Shown: positions 9,064-19,473 of the stretch, in pieces
Layout of the letters: each line of letters begins with the position of its first letter
Numbering within the stretch: position 1 is the stretch's first letter
From: Massilibacteroides sp.
GTDB lineage: Bacteria > Bacteroidota > Bacteroidia > Bacteroidales > Tannerellaceae
DNA length: 64,000 nucleotides
Assembly (NCBI RefSeq): GCF_028705895.1
Contig: NZ_JAQWCQ010000004.1
Span: 39,738 to 103,737 of the forward strand
Direction: 5' to 3'
Notes under the pieces: generated by a model
What the model was told of the DNA's origin: nothing
Database searches by the model: none
What the model saw: the letters and a program-made list of their open reading frames with translations, nothing else
Program-made: the position numbers and the translations under genes

Positions 9064-10506
9064 TTATTTTTTTACCAAAAGCACTACATTTTCCACGTGA
9101 TGGGTATGAGGAAACATATCTACAGGTCTTACTTTCTTAACAGAATATTTTACGCTAAGAAGATTCAGGTCACGGGCTTGTGTTGCCGGGTTACAACTTA
9201 CATAGACAATCCTTTCCGGTTCTGCGTTTAGGATCGTATTTATTACATCATCGTGCATTCCGGCGCGTGGAGGGTCTGTAATAATAACATCGGGTTGTCC
9301 GTTTTGTTTGATAAAATCTTCTACTAAGATATCTTTCATGTCTCCTGCGTAAAAAGATGTATTTTCTATTCCGTTTATGGATGAATTAACTTTAGCATCT
9401 TCTATCGCTTCCGGGACATATTCTATTCCGATTACCTTCTTTGCCTGGCGAGAGACGAAATTCGCAATAGTTCCGGTTCCTGTATAAAGGTCATATACGA
9501 TTTCATTACCGGTTAGACCGGCAAATTCACGGGCTATCTTATATAAATTATAAGCTTGTTCACTGTTTGTCTGGTAGAATGATTTGGCACCGACCTTAAA
9601 TTTTAGCCCTTCCATTTCTTCAAGCATGTGATCCCTTCCGGCAAAAACATGTATTTCCTGATCTGTGATTGTGTCATTGCATTTCTCGTTTATGACATAT
9701 AATAACGAGGTGATTTCCGGGAATTGTTCTTGTATATAAGATAATAAAGCTTCCCGTTTCTCTTTGTCTTCATAATAAAAGACTACAACAACCATTAAAT
9801 CCCCTGTAGAGGAGTTTCGTATCATCAGCGTGCGAATGAATCCTTCCTGATTGCGAAGATCGAAGAATGGATATCCTTCATGCGAGAGACAGAAGGCCTT
9901 AATTGCCAAACGTACTCTATTGGATACCTCACTCTGTAGCCAACACTTATTAATATCTAAGACCTTATCAAACATACCGGGTATATGGAATCCGGCAGCA
10001 TTCATGCAATCAAACGTAGCGCCTGATCTTACTTCTTCATCTGTCAGCCATTTCTTATTTGAAAAGGTAAACTCCAGTTTATTCCGATAGAAGGTGGTGC
10101 GTTCTGAACCGAGGATCGGTAAAACTTCTTCCATTTCAACTTTTCCGATTCGGGTGAGGTTGTCAAGCACCTGTTGGTTTTTATATTTTAATTGTTCTGA
10201 GTAGGGTAGGTGCTGCCATTTGCAACCGCCGCAAACTCCAAAATGTTCACAAAAAGGCTCAACTCGTTGAGGTGAATATTCATGAAAATGGACTACGCGC
10301 CCTTCGGCATAACTGTTTTTCTTTCTTGTTAATTGGATATCAACTACATCTCCGGGTGCGACATAGGGAATAAATACCACATAATCATTTACTTTCGCTA
10401 TTGCTTTACCTTCAGCTGCAACACCCGTAATCATTACCTTCTCTAACAGAGGTAATTGCTTCTTTCTCTTTGCCAATTTGTTTACATTTAAATTTTCGCC
10501 ACACAA
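9064..10506 (-). CDS. rlmD: 23S rRNA (uracil-5-)-methyltransferase, RumA/RlmD family
   Basis: TRAM domain (VAAEGKAIAKVNDYVVFIPYVAPGD), CGGCKWQHL Fe-S motif, DLYTGTGTI SAM motif, DPPRAGM, SCNPAT. Track start is TTG; true start uncertain. Confidence 0.92.
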   Translation of the reverse strand: MCGENLNVNKLAKRKKQLPLLEKVMITGVAAEGKAIAKVNDYVVFIPYVAPGDVVDIQLTRKKNSYAEGRVVHFHEYSPQRVEPFCEHFGVCGGCKWQHLPYSEQLKYKNQQVLDNLTRIGKVEMEEVLPILGSERTTFYRNKLEFTFSNKKWLTDEEVRSGATFDCMNAAGFHIPGMFDKVLDINKCWLQSEVSNRVRLAIKAFCLSHEGYPFFDLRNQEGFIRTLMIRNSSTGDLMVVVVFYYEDKEKREALLSYIQEQFPEITSLLYVINEKCNDTITDQEIHVFAGRDHMLEEMEGLKFKVGAKSFYQTNSEQAYNLYKIAREFAGLTGNEIVYDLYTGTGTIANFVSRQAKKVIGIEYVPEAIEDAKVNSSINGIENTSFYAGDMKDILVEDFIKQNGQPDVIITDPPRAGMHDDVINTILNAEPERIVYVSCNPATQARDLNLLSVKYSVKKVRPVDMFPHTHHVENVVLLVKK

Positions 10507-10658
10507 ATGTACATATTTAGTTTATAACATAATACAGGATAGTTGTAAAACACAAATTTTCAGCTTCATTCCCTATTCCTAATAAACATTAAATAGCATA
10601 TATTTGCGCAAGTGTAATGTCGAGATTGCAAAATGAATCTAATAATAACTGTTTGATT

Positions 10659-13376
10659 ATGGAAAAGAAAAGAGTGTACACCTTTGGGAATGGAAAGGCC
10701 GAAGGGAAAGCGGATATGAAAAATCTGCTGGGTGGCAAAGGGGCAAATCTTGCCGAAATGAATTTGATAGGAGTACCGGTTCCTCCGGGTTTTACAATTA
10801 CCACTGATGTTTGCGCGGAGTATTTTGATCTTGGTAAGGATAAAGTTGTAGAATTATTGACCAATGAAGTTGAAAATGCTGTAACCAATATAGAACAATT
10901 AATGAATTCTAAATTCGGTGACGTTGACAATCCTCTATTAGTCTCTGTACGCTCTGGTGCACGTGCATCCATGCCCGGTATGATGGATACAATCCTGAAC
11001 TTAGGATTGAATGATGAGGTAGTGGAAGGTCTGATTCGTAAAACCGGTAACGCTCGTTTCGCATGGGATTCGTACCGTCGTTTTGTACAAATGTATGGTG
11101 ACGTAGTTCTGGGAATGAAACCAGAAGATAAAGAAGCGATTGATCCGTTTGAAGAAATTATTGAAGAGGTTAAGGAAGAAAAAGGAGTAAAGTTAGACAA
11201 TGAATTAACTGTTGACGACCTGAAAGAATTGGTTGTAAGATTCAAAGCGGCAGTAAAGAAACAAACAGGTCAGGATTTTCCTACTTGTGCTTATGAGCAA
11301 CTTTGGGGAGCTATCTGTGCCGTGTTTGATTCCTGGATGAATGATCGTGCTATTTTGTATCGTAAAATGGAAGGAATACCTGCAGAATGGGGTACGGCAG
11401 TTAATGTTCAGGCGATGGTATTTGGTAATATGGGAGATTCTTCTGCCACGGGGGTTTGTTTTTCTCGGGATGCCGGTAATGGTGAGGATCTGTTTAATGG
11501 TGAATACCTGATTAATGCGCAAGGGGAGGATGTTGTGGCCGGAATCCGTACTCCTCAGCAGATTACTAAAATCGGTTCACAACGTTGGGCTGAGCGTGCA
11601 AGTATTTCTGAAGAAGAACGTGCCGCTAAATATCCGTCCATGGAAGAGGCTATGCCGGCAGTATATAAGGAATTAGATGCAATTCAGACAAAACTGGAAA
11701 ACCATTATCGGGATATGCAGGATATGGAATTTACGGTTCAGGAAGGAAAACTTTGGTTCTTGCAGACTCGTAGTGGTAAACGTACCGGGTTTGCTATGGT
11801 GAAAATTGCCATGGATTTATTGAAACAGGGTATGATTGATGAGAAAACAGCGCTTAATCGTGTTGAACCTAATAAGTTGGATGAACTACTACACCCTGTT
11901 TTCGATAAAAAAGCTTTATCAAAAGCCAAAGTTCTGGTAAAAGGATTACCTGCTTCTCCGGGTGCTGCAACGGGACAGATCGTGTTTTTTGCGCATGATG
12001 CTACGGAATGGGCGGAAGATGGACGTAAGGTTGTGTTAGTACGTATTGAGACCTCTCCTGAAGATTTGGCCGGTATGGCGGTTGCAGAGGGTATTCTGAC
12101 TGCTCGTGGAGGTATGACTTCTCACGCGGCTGTTGTTGCTCGCGGTATGGGTAAATGCTGTGTGTCGGGAGCCGGAGGGTTAAATATAGATTATAAGAAG
12201 AAAACAATAGAGATAGATGGTAAAGTTCTGAAGGAAGGTGACTTTATTTCTATCAATGGTACAACCGGAGAGGTGTATGACGGAAAAGTCGAAACGATAG
12301 CGGCTGAAGTGTCAGGTGATTTCGATGATCTGATGAAATTGGCCGACAAATATACTAAGCTACAGGTAAGAACAAATGCAGACACGCCGCATGACGCAGA
12401 AATTGCCCGTAAGTTTGGCGCAGTAGGTATCGGATTGTGCCGTACGGAGCATATGTTCTTTGAAGGTGAAAAGATTAAAGCTATGCGTGAGATGATCTTG
12501 GCTGAAAATGCGGAAGGTCGTAAGAAAGCATTAGCAAAGATTCTACCTTACCAACAAGCCGACTTTAAAGGTATATTTAAGGCAATGGGTGGTTTCCCTG
12601 TGACTGTTCGTCTTCTTGATCCTCCCTTGCACGAGTTTGTTCCCCACGATCTGAAAGGTCAGGAAGATATGGCTAAAGCGATGGGCGTGTCTATCGAAGT
12701 GATTCAACAACGTGTTAATTCGTTGAGCGAACAAAATCCTATGTTAGGTCATCGTGGTTGTCGTTTGGGGAATACATATCCTGAAATAACTGAAATGCAG
12801 ACGCGTGCTATATTGGGAGCTGCACTTGAGCTGAAGAAGGAAGGTATAGTGTCTAAACCTGAAATAATGGTTCCTTTGACGGGTATTCTATATGAGTTTA
12901 AGGAACAGGAAGCTGTCATTCGTAAAACGGCCGAAACCTTATTTGCTGAAAAGGGAGATCGTATTGAATACCATGTTGGAACAATGATTGAAATTCCTCG
13001 TGCAGCCTTGACAGCTGATCGTATTGCTTCTTCTGCAGAGTTCTTCTCTTTCGGAACGAACGACTTAACTCAGATGACTTTCGGTTATTCACGTGATGAT
13101 ATTGCGTCCTTCTTGCCTGTATATCTGGAAAAGAAGATTCTGAAAGTCGATCCATTCCAGGTTTTAGATCAAAAAGGGGTAGGGCAATTGGTTCGTATGG
13201 CTACAGAAAAAGGCCGATCAATCCGTCCTGATCTGAAATGTGGTATTTGTGGCGAACATGGAGGTGAACCATCTTCTGTTAAGTTCTGCCATCGCGTTGG
13301 TCTGAACTACGTATCTTGTTCTCCCTTCCGTGTGCCTATTGCTCGCTTGGCGGCAGCGCAAGCAGCTATTGAATAA
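10659..13376 (+). CDS. ppdK: Pyruvate, phosphate dikinase
   Basis: MEKKRVYTFGNGKAEGKADMKNLLGGKGANLAEM...; GGMTSHAAVVARGMGKCCVSG phosphohistidine motif. Start moved to ATG 10659 in the same frame. Confidence 0.97.
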   Translation: MEKKRVYTFGNGKAEGKADMKNLLGGKGANLAEMNLIGVPVPPGFTITTDVCAEYFDLGKDKVVELLTNEVENAVTNIEQLMNSKFGDVDNPLLVSVRSGARASMPGMMDTILNLGLNDEVVEGLIRKTGNARFAWDSYRRFVQMYGDVVLGMKPEDKEAIDPFEEIIEEVKEEKGVKLDNELTVDDLKELVVRFKAAVKKQTGQDFPTCAYEQLWGAICAVFDSWMNDRAILYRKMEGIPAEWGTAVNVQAMVFGNMGDSSATGVCFSRDAGNGEDLFNGEYLINAQGEDVVAGIRTPQQITKIGSQRWAERASISEEERAAKYPSMEEAMPAVYKELDAIQTKLENHYRDMQDMEFTVQEGKLWFLQTRSGKRTGFAMVKIAMDLLKQGMIDEKTALNRVEPNKLDELLHPVFDKKALSKAKVLVKGLPASPGAATGQIVFFAHDATEWAEDGRKVVLVRIETSPEDLAGMAVAEGILTARGGMTSHAAVVARGMGKCCVSGAGGLNIDYKKKTIEIDGKVLKEGDFISINGTTGEVYDGKVETIAAEVSGDFDDLMKLADKYTKLQVRTNADTPHDAEIARKFGAVGIGLCRTEHMFFEGEKIKAMREMILAENAEGRKKALAKILPYQQADFKGIFKAMGGFPVTVRLLDPPLHEFVPHDLKGQEDMAKAMGVSIEVIQQRVNSLSEQNPMLGHRGCRLGNTYPEITEMQTRAILGAALELKKEGIVSKPEIMVPLTGILYEFKEQEAVIRKTAETLFAEKGDRIEYHVGTMIEIPRAALTADRIASSAEFFSFGTNDLTQMTFGYSRDDIASFLPVYLEKKILKVDPFQVLDQKGVGQLVRMATEKGRSIRPDLKCGICGEHGGEPSSVKFCHRVGLNYVSCSPFRVPIARLAAAQAAIE

Positions 13377-13423
13377 TATATTGGTTGACACAGAGATAAT
13401 ATACTCTGCAATATTCTAATTAT

Positions 13424-13455
13424 ACAAAATCCCGGTGTTGAATCCGGGATTTTGT
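13424..13455 (+). terminator. Rho-independent terminator after ppdK
   Basis: ACAAAATCCCGG-tgttgaat-CCGGGATTTTGT followed by T-rich sequence. Confidence 0.8.
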
Positions 13456-13561
13456 GTTTTTAAGATCTTCATTAATTGTATTGTTATCGCAAATTAACGT
13501 TGACTATACTTTTATTAACTCAAACAGCATTTAAGTTTGTTTTTCAATAATAAATGACTCG

Positions 13562-16000
13562 ATGATGACGAAGCGTCAAATTCTTTTCTCCATTTGTTTT
13601 TTAATCTCAGTATTTCCTCTTTTCGCCCAAAAAATTAAAGGACGTATTACGGATCTATCCGGACAACCTATCCCTGGTAGTACAGTATATATTCGTGAGA
13701 CCATGCAGGGTATTGTTTGTAATGAAGACGGAGCATTCCAGATTAATATGGAGGTGGGAGATTATTGGGTTGAATTTCGTTCTTTGGGTTATGAAACGGA
13801 GCAAAAGAAAATTCATGTTTCTGATAGCGAAGAGGTTGTTGTGGAAGTAATACTGAAAGAAAAATCGTTTTCTTTAGGAGAAGTAGTCGTGACCGGTGAT
13901 GAGGATCCCGCTTATGAAATTATGCGACAGGCCATCGCCAAAGCTCCATTCCACGCCCAACAAATCAAATCATACCATTCTGAGGTTTATCAGAAAGTGA
14001 AGCTTAAGTTGCTTGCACTACCTAAAATACCCGGGATGAAAATGGAAACGGATGACGGAATAAATCTGAATGACTATAAGAATAAGTTGTTTATGCAGGA
14101 GTCATTTAATGAAATCCGGTTTACCACACCGGATAAATATGAACAGACGGTAAAGGGTTTTAGCAGTACTATCCCGGATAATATGAATCCAGAAGAAGTA
14201 TTTCGGATAACGAAGAGTTCCTTGTATCAGCCTACTTTTGCCGGATTGACTTCCCCCTTACATCCTAAAGCTTTTTCTTATTATCGTTTTCGTTACGACG
14301 GTTTTCTTGAAGAAGATGGCCAGGTGATTAATAAAATCCGGATCATTCCGAAATTAAACGACCCCTTATTTGTTTCCGGTTATATCTATATTGCCGATGA
14401 TGAATGGAATATTCGTTTTGCAGAACTTCATCAAAAAGTGATGGGTTCTACTCAGATTTACACGATTACATATGATCCTGTGGCTGAATCGATTTATTTG
14501 CCAACTACTTATCAGATAGAGTCGGCTATCAGCCTGATGGGAGTGAAAGCAGAAGCAAGTTATCTTTCTTCCACTAAATTTATCGACGTATTGCAGAACG
14601 ATTCGATTATCCTCCAGGAGAAAAAGAAGAAAGAAAAACGCAGTTTGGAAATAAAACCGGATACAGCTTATGTCGTAAAATCGGATTCTTTGGCAAAATC
14701 CCGCGATTCTATTTTCTGGGACGAAATAAGAACACTGCCGCTTTCAAAAGACGAACTGTTGAGCTACAAGAGAAAAGATTCTATTCAGGCTTTTACTGAT
14801 TCAATACGGAAGAATTATCATAACACTAAGTTTGAATTAAAGAGTTTGCTGGACGGGGGAAAGATAGGAGGAGACTCAACTCTTTTCTCTCTTAATTACG
14901 GTGGTTTACTTCGTATTATACCGGAATATAATTTTGTGGACGGCTTCTGGCTTGGGCAACGCTTTGATTTGGGTATCAATATTAATAAACACCGGCCGCT
15001 TCATTTTATTCCTTCAATTTACTATGTTACTTCTCGTAAACGTGTTCTTTGGGAAGGGGTGTTAACATTGGGTTATGCACCGCGACGTTTAGGAAAGGTA
15101 GAATTGTCGGCAGGAAGTACAACGAGCGATTATAATCCGGAAGGTGCATTGCGGATTGAGAATGCATTAAACTCCTTTTTATGGGGTAGGAATCGTTCTA
15201 TGTTGTACCAGAACGATTATATTCGAATGAAAAATAAAATAGAATTAGCGCATGCCCTACGTTTAACAGTAGAAGTGGATCTGTCTAAAAGGCGCAGTCT
15301 GGAGAATACAACTTCGAATGTCCTGTTCGCAAAGAAAGATAGAATAACTTCTAATTTAGTGACAGATTCACATTTTGACCGTGTCCGTTACGATCTTGGT
15401 TTGGAATATACCTTTAATCAATATTACGAATTTTATGATGGACGAAAAATTTATCGACGAACCAACTCTCCGACAATAGGTCTCTCTTTCAGTCAGAATC
15501 ATCCGATGAACAATTCAGATAATAAAAGATCCCAATTTCTGGAAGCCAACATAAAGCAGTCTGTGAAAACCGGACTGTTCAGTACTTTTCTCTACTCTTT
15601 GAACGCCGGAACTTTTCTTGGTTCTCGTCAACAAATGAATTTTGCCGATTATAAACATTTCAATACTTCTGATCTGATGTTTACCGGTAAAAATAGTTTT
15701 GATTCGTATATGTTGCTGGACTACTACACCCATTCCACTAACGAGCATTGGGTAGCAGGCAACGTAAATTACTATAGTCAATATATCCTGTTAAAACGTC
15801 TTCCTTTTTTGCAGGGAAAAGTTTTTGGTGAAACCATTGGTGCTAAATATTTATATACTCCCAATAAAAAAAATTATATGGAAGTAGGCTATTCGGTTGG
15901 CTTGGGGAAGTTGTTGAATATTGGTGTTTTCAGCTCGTTTAATGATTTGAAATATGACAAAATCGGTGTGAGATTTGCAATAGACCTTAGTGCTTTTTAG
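13562..16000 (+). CDS. Outer membrane protein with carboxypeptidase-regulatory-like domain and DUF5686
   Basis: Signal peptide (FPLFAQ), KIKGRITDLSGQPIPGSTVYIRETMQGI CarboxypepD_reg-like domain, C-terminal beta-barrel pattern ending in F. Confidence 0.85.
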   Translation: MMTKRQILFSICFLISVFPLFAQKIKGRITDLSGQPIPGSTVYIRETMQGIVCNEDGAFQINMEVGDYWVEFRSLGYETEQKKIHVSDSEEVVVEVILKEKSFSLGEVVVTGDEDPAYEIMRQAIAKAPFHAQQIKSYHSEVYQKVKLKLLALPKIPGMKMETDDGINLNDYKNKLFMQESFNEIRFTTPDKYEQTVKGFSSTIPDNMNPEEVFRITKSSLYQPTFAGLTSPLHPKAFSYYRFRYDGFLEEDGQVINKIRIIPKLNDPLFVSGYIYIADDEWNIRFAELHQKVMGSTQIYTITYDPVAESIYLPTTYQIESAISLMGVKAEASYLSSTKFIDVLQNDSIILQEKKKKEKRSLEIKPDTAYVVKSDSLAKSRDSIFWDEIRTLPLSKDELLSYKRKDSIQAFTDSIRKNYHNTKFELKSLLDGGKIGGDSTLFSLNYGGLLRIIPEYNFVDGFWLGQRFDLGININKHRPLHFIPSIYYVTSRKRVLWEGVLTLGYAPRRLGKVELSAGSTTSDYNPEGALRIENALNSFLWGRNRSMLYQNDYIRMKNKIELAHALRLTVEVDLSKRRSLENTTSNVLFAKKDRITSNLVTDSHFDRVRYDLGLEYTFNQYYEFYDGRKIYRRTNSPTIGLSFSQNHPMNNSDNKRSQFLEANIKQSVKTGLFSTFLYSLNAGTFLGSRQQMNFADYKHFNTSDLMFTGKNSFDSYMLLDYYTHSTNEHWVAGNVNYYSQYILLKRLPFLQGKVFGETIGAKYLYTPNKKNYMEVGYSVGLGKLLNIGVFSSFNDLKYDKIGVRFAIDLSAF

Positions 16001-16037
16001 AAAAATAACCATGGGGTAAAAGCAAAAAAGTAGTCTT

Positions 16038-16487
16038 TCAAACCTGCGGATGAACAACGCAAAAAGTGCCGGAGGCCTTGCACACAAGTTTCCCGTCACA
16101 ATAAATTTCACATTCACTGAAGTGAATATTTCTTCCCGGTTTGATCACAAATCCTTTCGCTATCAGTTCGTCTCCCCAAGCTGCACGGAGAAAGGATGTC
16201 TTTAATTCAGCTGTTAAAACGTCTTTCTCTGTTGGAGTCATCGTATAAGCTGCAAAACCGGCAACCGTATCTGCTAAAGAAGCCAATACTCCGCCATGAA
16301 TAACTCCGCTATATTGCTTGAATTCAGGTTTTAGTGTCATCTTTGCTTCGATAGCTCCATCTTCAATGGAGGTAAACTTTACGCCTAAATGACGTACAAA
16401 AGGATTACTTTCAGCGCGTGAGATTATCTTTTCTTTTATTTCTTCGTTCATGTTTATTTTTTGAATCATGATTTTACAATCCGGCAT
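16038..16487 (-). CDS. PaaI-family hotdog-fold thioesterase
   Basis: YSGVIHGGVLASLADTVAGFAAYT hotdog motif. Confidence 0.88.
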   Translation of the reverse strand: MPDCKIMIQKINMNEEIKEKIISRAESNPFVRHLGVKFTSIEDGAIEAKMTLKPEFKQYSGVIHGGVLASLADTVAGFAAYTMTPTEKDVLTAELKTSFLRAAWGDELIAKGFVIKPGRNIHFSECEIYCDGKLVCKASGTFCVVHPQV

Positions 16488-16611
16488 TATTAGTCGAATT
16501 GTCTAATTAAGCTCCGAATTTAGCAAAAAACGTGTGGAAAAGAGTATATCGGCCCCAAAAAAGGTCAGCATTCTAATCTGGATTAAAGGTCACCCCAGAG
16601 GCATTTTTTGC

Positions 16612-16671
16612 AAAGAGTATAGTCTTTGAAGAAAAAGAGTATAGTCTTTCCCTCCAAAGACTCTACTCTTG
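16612..16671. repeat. Three 16-bp quasi-palindromes at exact 22-bp spacing
   Basis: AAAGAGTATAGTCTTT at 16612 and 16634; inverted variant AAAGACTCTACTCTTG at 16656. Confidence 0.8.
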
Positions 16672-16723
16672 TCTTTGGTGAGTGCTTTAGTCTTCTTGAT
16701 ATGATCGTTGTCAAAAAACTATA

Positions 16724-16752
16724 CAATAGTGTCAAAAAAATGGACACTATTG
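16724..16752. promoter_or_regulatory. Perfect 10-bp inverted repeat, candidate enhancer/operator site
   Basis: CAATAGTGTC-aaaaaaatg-GACACTATTG, centred about 100 bp upstream of the tolC-like ATG. Confidence 0.65.
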
Positions 16753-16801
16753 AAATTTTGCTGTTTTGTTAATTATTTGATTTATAGATGCTTTGTCGTT
16801 T

Positions 16802-16817
16802 TGGCACGGGCTTTGGA
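16802..16817 (+). promoter_or_regulatory. Candidate sigma-54 (-24/-12) promoter
   Basis: TGGCACGggctTTGGA against TGGCACGNNNNTTGCW: all consensus positions match except C to G in the -12 GC; correct 10-nt gap between GG and G. Confidence 0.6.
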
Positions 16818-16837
16818 TTAAATAAGGAGTAAGGCAA

Positions 16838-18181
16838 ATGGATATGAAAAAGAAAATATATATAGTAATGGTTTTGGTGGGCTTAAGAAGTCTTTCTTTT
16901 GCTCAGGAAAAAGTCTGGACGCTGGATGAGTGTATGAAATATGCGGTGGAGAATAGTACGAAAGTAAAGAAAGCGCTTCATACGAATGATACGTATAAGG
17001 CGGAACAACTTTCGGCTTTCGGTTCTTTTCTTCCTTCATTGACTGCAAATGTCGGGGCGCAATTAAACTATGGTCGTTCCATTGATCCGGAGACAAATAC
17101 ATATAGTAACACTTCAACCTTTAATAACGGTTATTCTATCTCTTCTTCTCTTCCCATATTTTATGGTGGTCGTCTTATTAATCAGTGGAAATTATCCAAA
17201 GTAAATCGTTTGCTGGGGAAACAGACTGTACGTCAGACGGAAGATGAATTAGCAATCAATACGATGCAGGCGTATATTGATGTGGTGTTTTATCAGGGAA
17301 CGGCGAAATTGGCCGCTGAAAAATTAGAAGAAAGTTCACGATTACTCTATAAAACGAAACGCCAGGAAGAACTTGGATTGAAAGGTAAAGCCGATGTTGC
17401 GCAGATCGAAGCGCAGGTTGCTTCGGATGATTATGACCTTACGCATCAGGAAAACATGTATAATACGGCATTGCTAACGCTGAAAGAATATATGAATTAT
17501 GATGCAGGTCTTTCATTGGAACTGGATACGACTCTTACCACTCAGGAATATACATTTCAACCTGAATCAACCGATGCTATTTTTGCTTATGCTTCAGAGA
17601 ATAATCCTTTGGCGCAACAGGCGGCACTTACTTTAAAGAATAATAAGTTGCAGCATCTTATAGCGAAAGGGCGTTTGTTTCCAACGATTTCTTTGTCGGC
17701 AGGTGTCTCAACTAATTACTTTGAGAATCTATCTTCCGGAGCAGCCGATCCGGCAGCTTTCAAGTCGCAGTTCAAAAATAACCGTGGGGAATATATTAGT
17801 TTGAATATCAGTATCCCGCTATTTGATGGTTTTGAGAATCGAACTACTATACGTCGCGCCCGTAATAACATGCGGATTGCTGCCGAACAACAAACGGAAA
17901 CTTTACGTCAGCTGCAAATTACGATCGAAAAAGCAGTTGCTGATCGTGATGGCTATCTGAAAGAAATGATCCAGATGGAGAAGCAAGTCAATGCAAACCA
18001 ATTGGCGTATCAGTTGACCTTGAGAAAATTCGAAGAAGGACTGATGAGCTCGCTTGATTTGCAGACAAGTGCGAATCAACTGATTCAATCCAAAGTAAAC
18101 CTCTTACAAAGACGCTTGCTGTACATTGTCAAAGTACGACAGGTCGATTATTATAAAGGGGGTGAATTAGTACAGAAATAA
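16838..18181 (+). CDS. TolC-family outer membrane efflux protein
   Basis: Signal peptide (LRSLSFAQ), WTLDECMKYAVENSTKVKKA, two OEP-type repeats. Start could also be ATG 16844. Confidence 0.93.
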   Translation: MDMKKKIYIVMVLVGLRSLSFAQEKVWTLDECMKYAVENSTKVKKALHTNDTYKAEQLSAFGSFLPSLTANVGAQLNYGRSIDPETNTYSNTSTFNNGYSISSSLPIFYGGRLINQWKLSKVNRLLGKQTVRQTEDELAINTMQAYIDVVFYQGTAKLAAEKLEESSRLLYKTKRQEELGLKGKADVAQIEAQVASDDYDLTHQENMYNTALLTLKEYMNYDAGLSLELDTTLTTQEYTFQPESTDAIFAYASENNPLAQQAALTLKNNKLQHLIAKGRLFPTISLSAGVSTNYFENLSSGAADPAAFKSQFKNNRGEYISLNISIPLFDGFENRTTIRRARNNMRIAAEQQTETLRQLQITIEKAVADRDGYLKEMIQMEKQVNANQLAYQLTLRKFEEGLMSSLDLQTSANQLIQSKVNLLQRRLLYIVKVRQVDYYKGGELVQK

Positions 18182-18214
18182 CAAACGGATAAGAAAAATA
18201 TAAAAAATACAATC

Positions 18215-19465
18215 ATGGATATACAATTAGAAAAAAAGAAAGGTATTCAGAAGAAACACATTCCTTATGTTGTCGGAGGTGCATTATTCCTGATATTAGT
18301 GGGATGGATAATTTTCGGGGATCATTCGTCTACCCTAAAAGTCGATTCCAGAAACGTAAATATCGGAGATGTAACGAAATCGGAATTTAATGATTTCGTG
18401 CGTGTGGACGGACAGGTACAGCCAATCACTGTTGTACAACTTAGTCCCGAAGAGGGGGGGATTGTGCAGGAAAAAGTAGTGGAAGAAGGTGCGCAGGTAA
18501 AGAAAGGAGACGTGATCGTTCGTCTGAGTAATTCCGGATTGGATTTGCAGATTCTGAACGCGGAAGCCGACTTAGCTGAAAAGCAAAACTTCCTAAGAAA
18601 TACACAGGTGACCATGGAACAGGATAAGCTGAATAATAAGACTGAAAAACTGCAATTAGATTTGGATATTCAGCGTAAGCTGAGGGCTTTTAAACAACAG
18701 GAACAATTGTATAAAGAGAGTCTGATTGCTAAGGAAGAATATTTGCAGGCCAAAGAAGATTATGATCTCGCCAAACAAAAACATGCGCTTATTATTGAGC
18801 GGCTTCGTCAGGATTCTATCTATCGTTCTATACAGATGGATCAGATGGAAGACAACTTATCTAATATGCGCCAGAATGTATTACTGATTCGTGAACGTAA
18901 GGAACACCTGAACATTCGTTCGCAAATAGATGGTGAGTTAGGTCTGTTGGATGTCGTATTGGGACAAAATGTCTCTACCGGACAAAAGATTGGTCAGATC
19001 AATGACTTGTCTGATTATAAGATCGAGGCTATGATAGACGAACATTATATTGATCGTGTAAAACAAGGTCTGGATGCCGCTTTTGAACGTCAGGATAAGA
19101 AATATGCGTTGACTGTACGCAAGGTATTCCCTGAAGTACGTGATGGCAAGTTTCGTACCGAGTTGGTCTTTGCCGGCGAACGTCCGGATAATATTCGTAG
19201 CGGTCAGACCTATTATATCAATTTACAATTGGGGTTACCTACAGAAAGTGTGATTATTCCTCGCGGAACATTCTTCCAGACTACGGGAGGAAGCTGGATA
19301 TTTGTTGTTGATAAAGATGGCAAAAAAGCAACTCGTCGTAAAATCAAAATCGGTCGTCAGAACCCACAATTCTATGAAGTGCTGGACGGACTTGAACCGG
19401 GCGAACGTGTTGTTATCTCTAACTATGAAAATTACAAAGACAATGAGGTGCTGATCCTTCAATAA
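18215..19465 (+). CDS. HlyD/MacA-family periplasmic adaptor
   Basis: One N-terminal TM, biotinyl-lipoyl-like segment (GGIVQEKVVEEGAQVKKGDVIVRLSNSGLDLQIL), coiled-coil hairpin, barrel domain. Confidence 0.92.
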   Translation: MDIQLEKKKGIQKKHIPYVVGGALFLILVGWIIFGDHSSTLKVDSRNVNIGDVTKSEFNDFVRVDGQVQPITVVQLSPEEGGIVQEKVVEEGAQVKKGDVIVRLSNSGLDLQILNAEADLAEKQNFLRNTQVTMEQDKLNNKTEKLQLDLDIQRKLRAFKQQEQLYKESLIAKEEYLQAKEDYDLAKQKHALIIERLRQDSIYRSIQMDQMEDNLSNMRQNVLLIRERKEHLNIRSQIDGELGLLDVVLGQNVSTGQKIGQINDLSDYKIEAMIDEHYIDRVKQGLDAAFERQDKKYALTVRKVFPEVRDGKFRTELVFAGERPDNIRSGQTYYINLQLGLPTESVIIPRGTFFQTTGGSWIFVVDKDGKKATRRKIKIGRQNPQFYEVLDGLEPGERVVISNYENYKDNEVLILQ

Positions 19466-19473
19466 ATTCTAGT

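Noticed and set aside
10589-11245. 218-aa minus-strand ORF opposite ppdK, plus the many other antisense ORFs in the track
   Set aside because: They lie opposite strongly conserved genes and have Ser/Thr/Pro-rich shadow composition and no recognisable domains.
16612-16671. Possible CRISPR array
   Set aside because: Units are 16 bp with ~6-bp gaps, one copy is inverted and there are no unique spacers or cas genes. The same reasoning excludes the 26.5 kb and 46.2 kb arrays.
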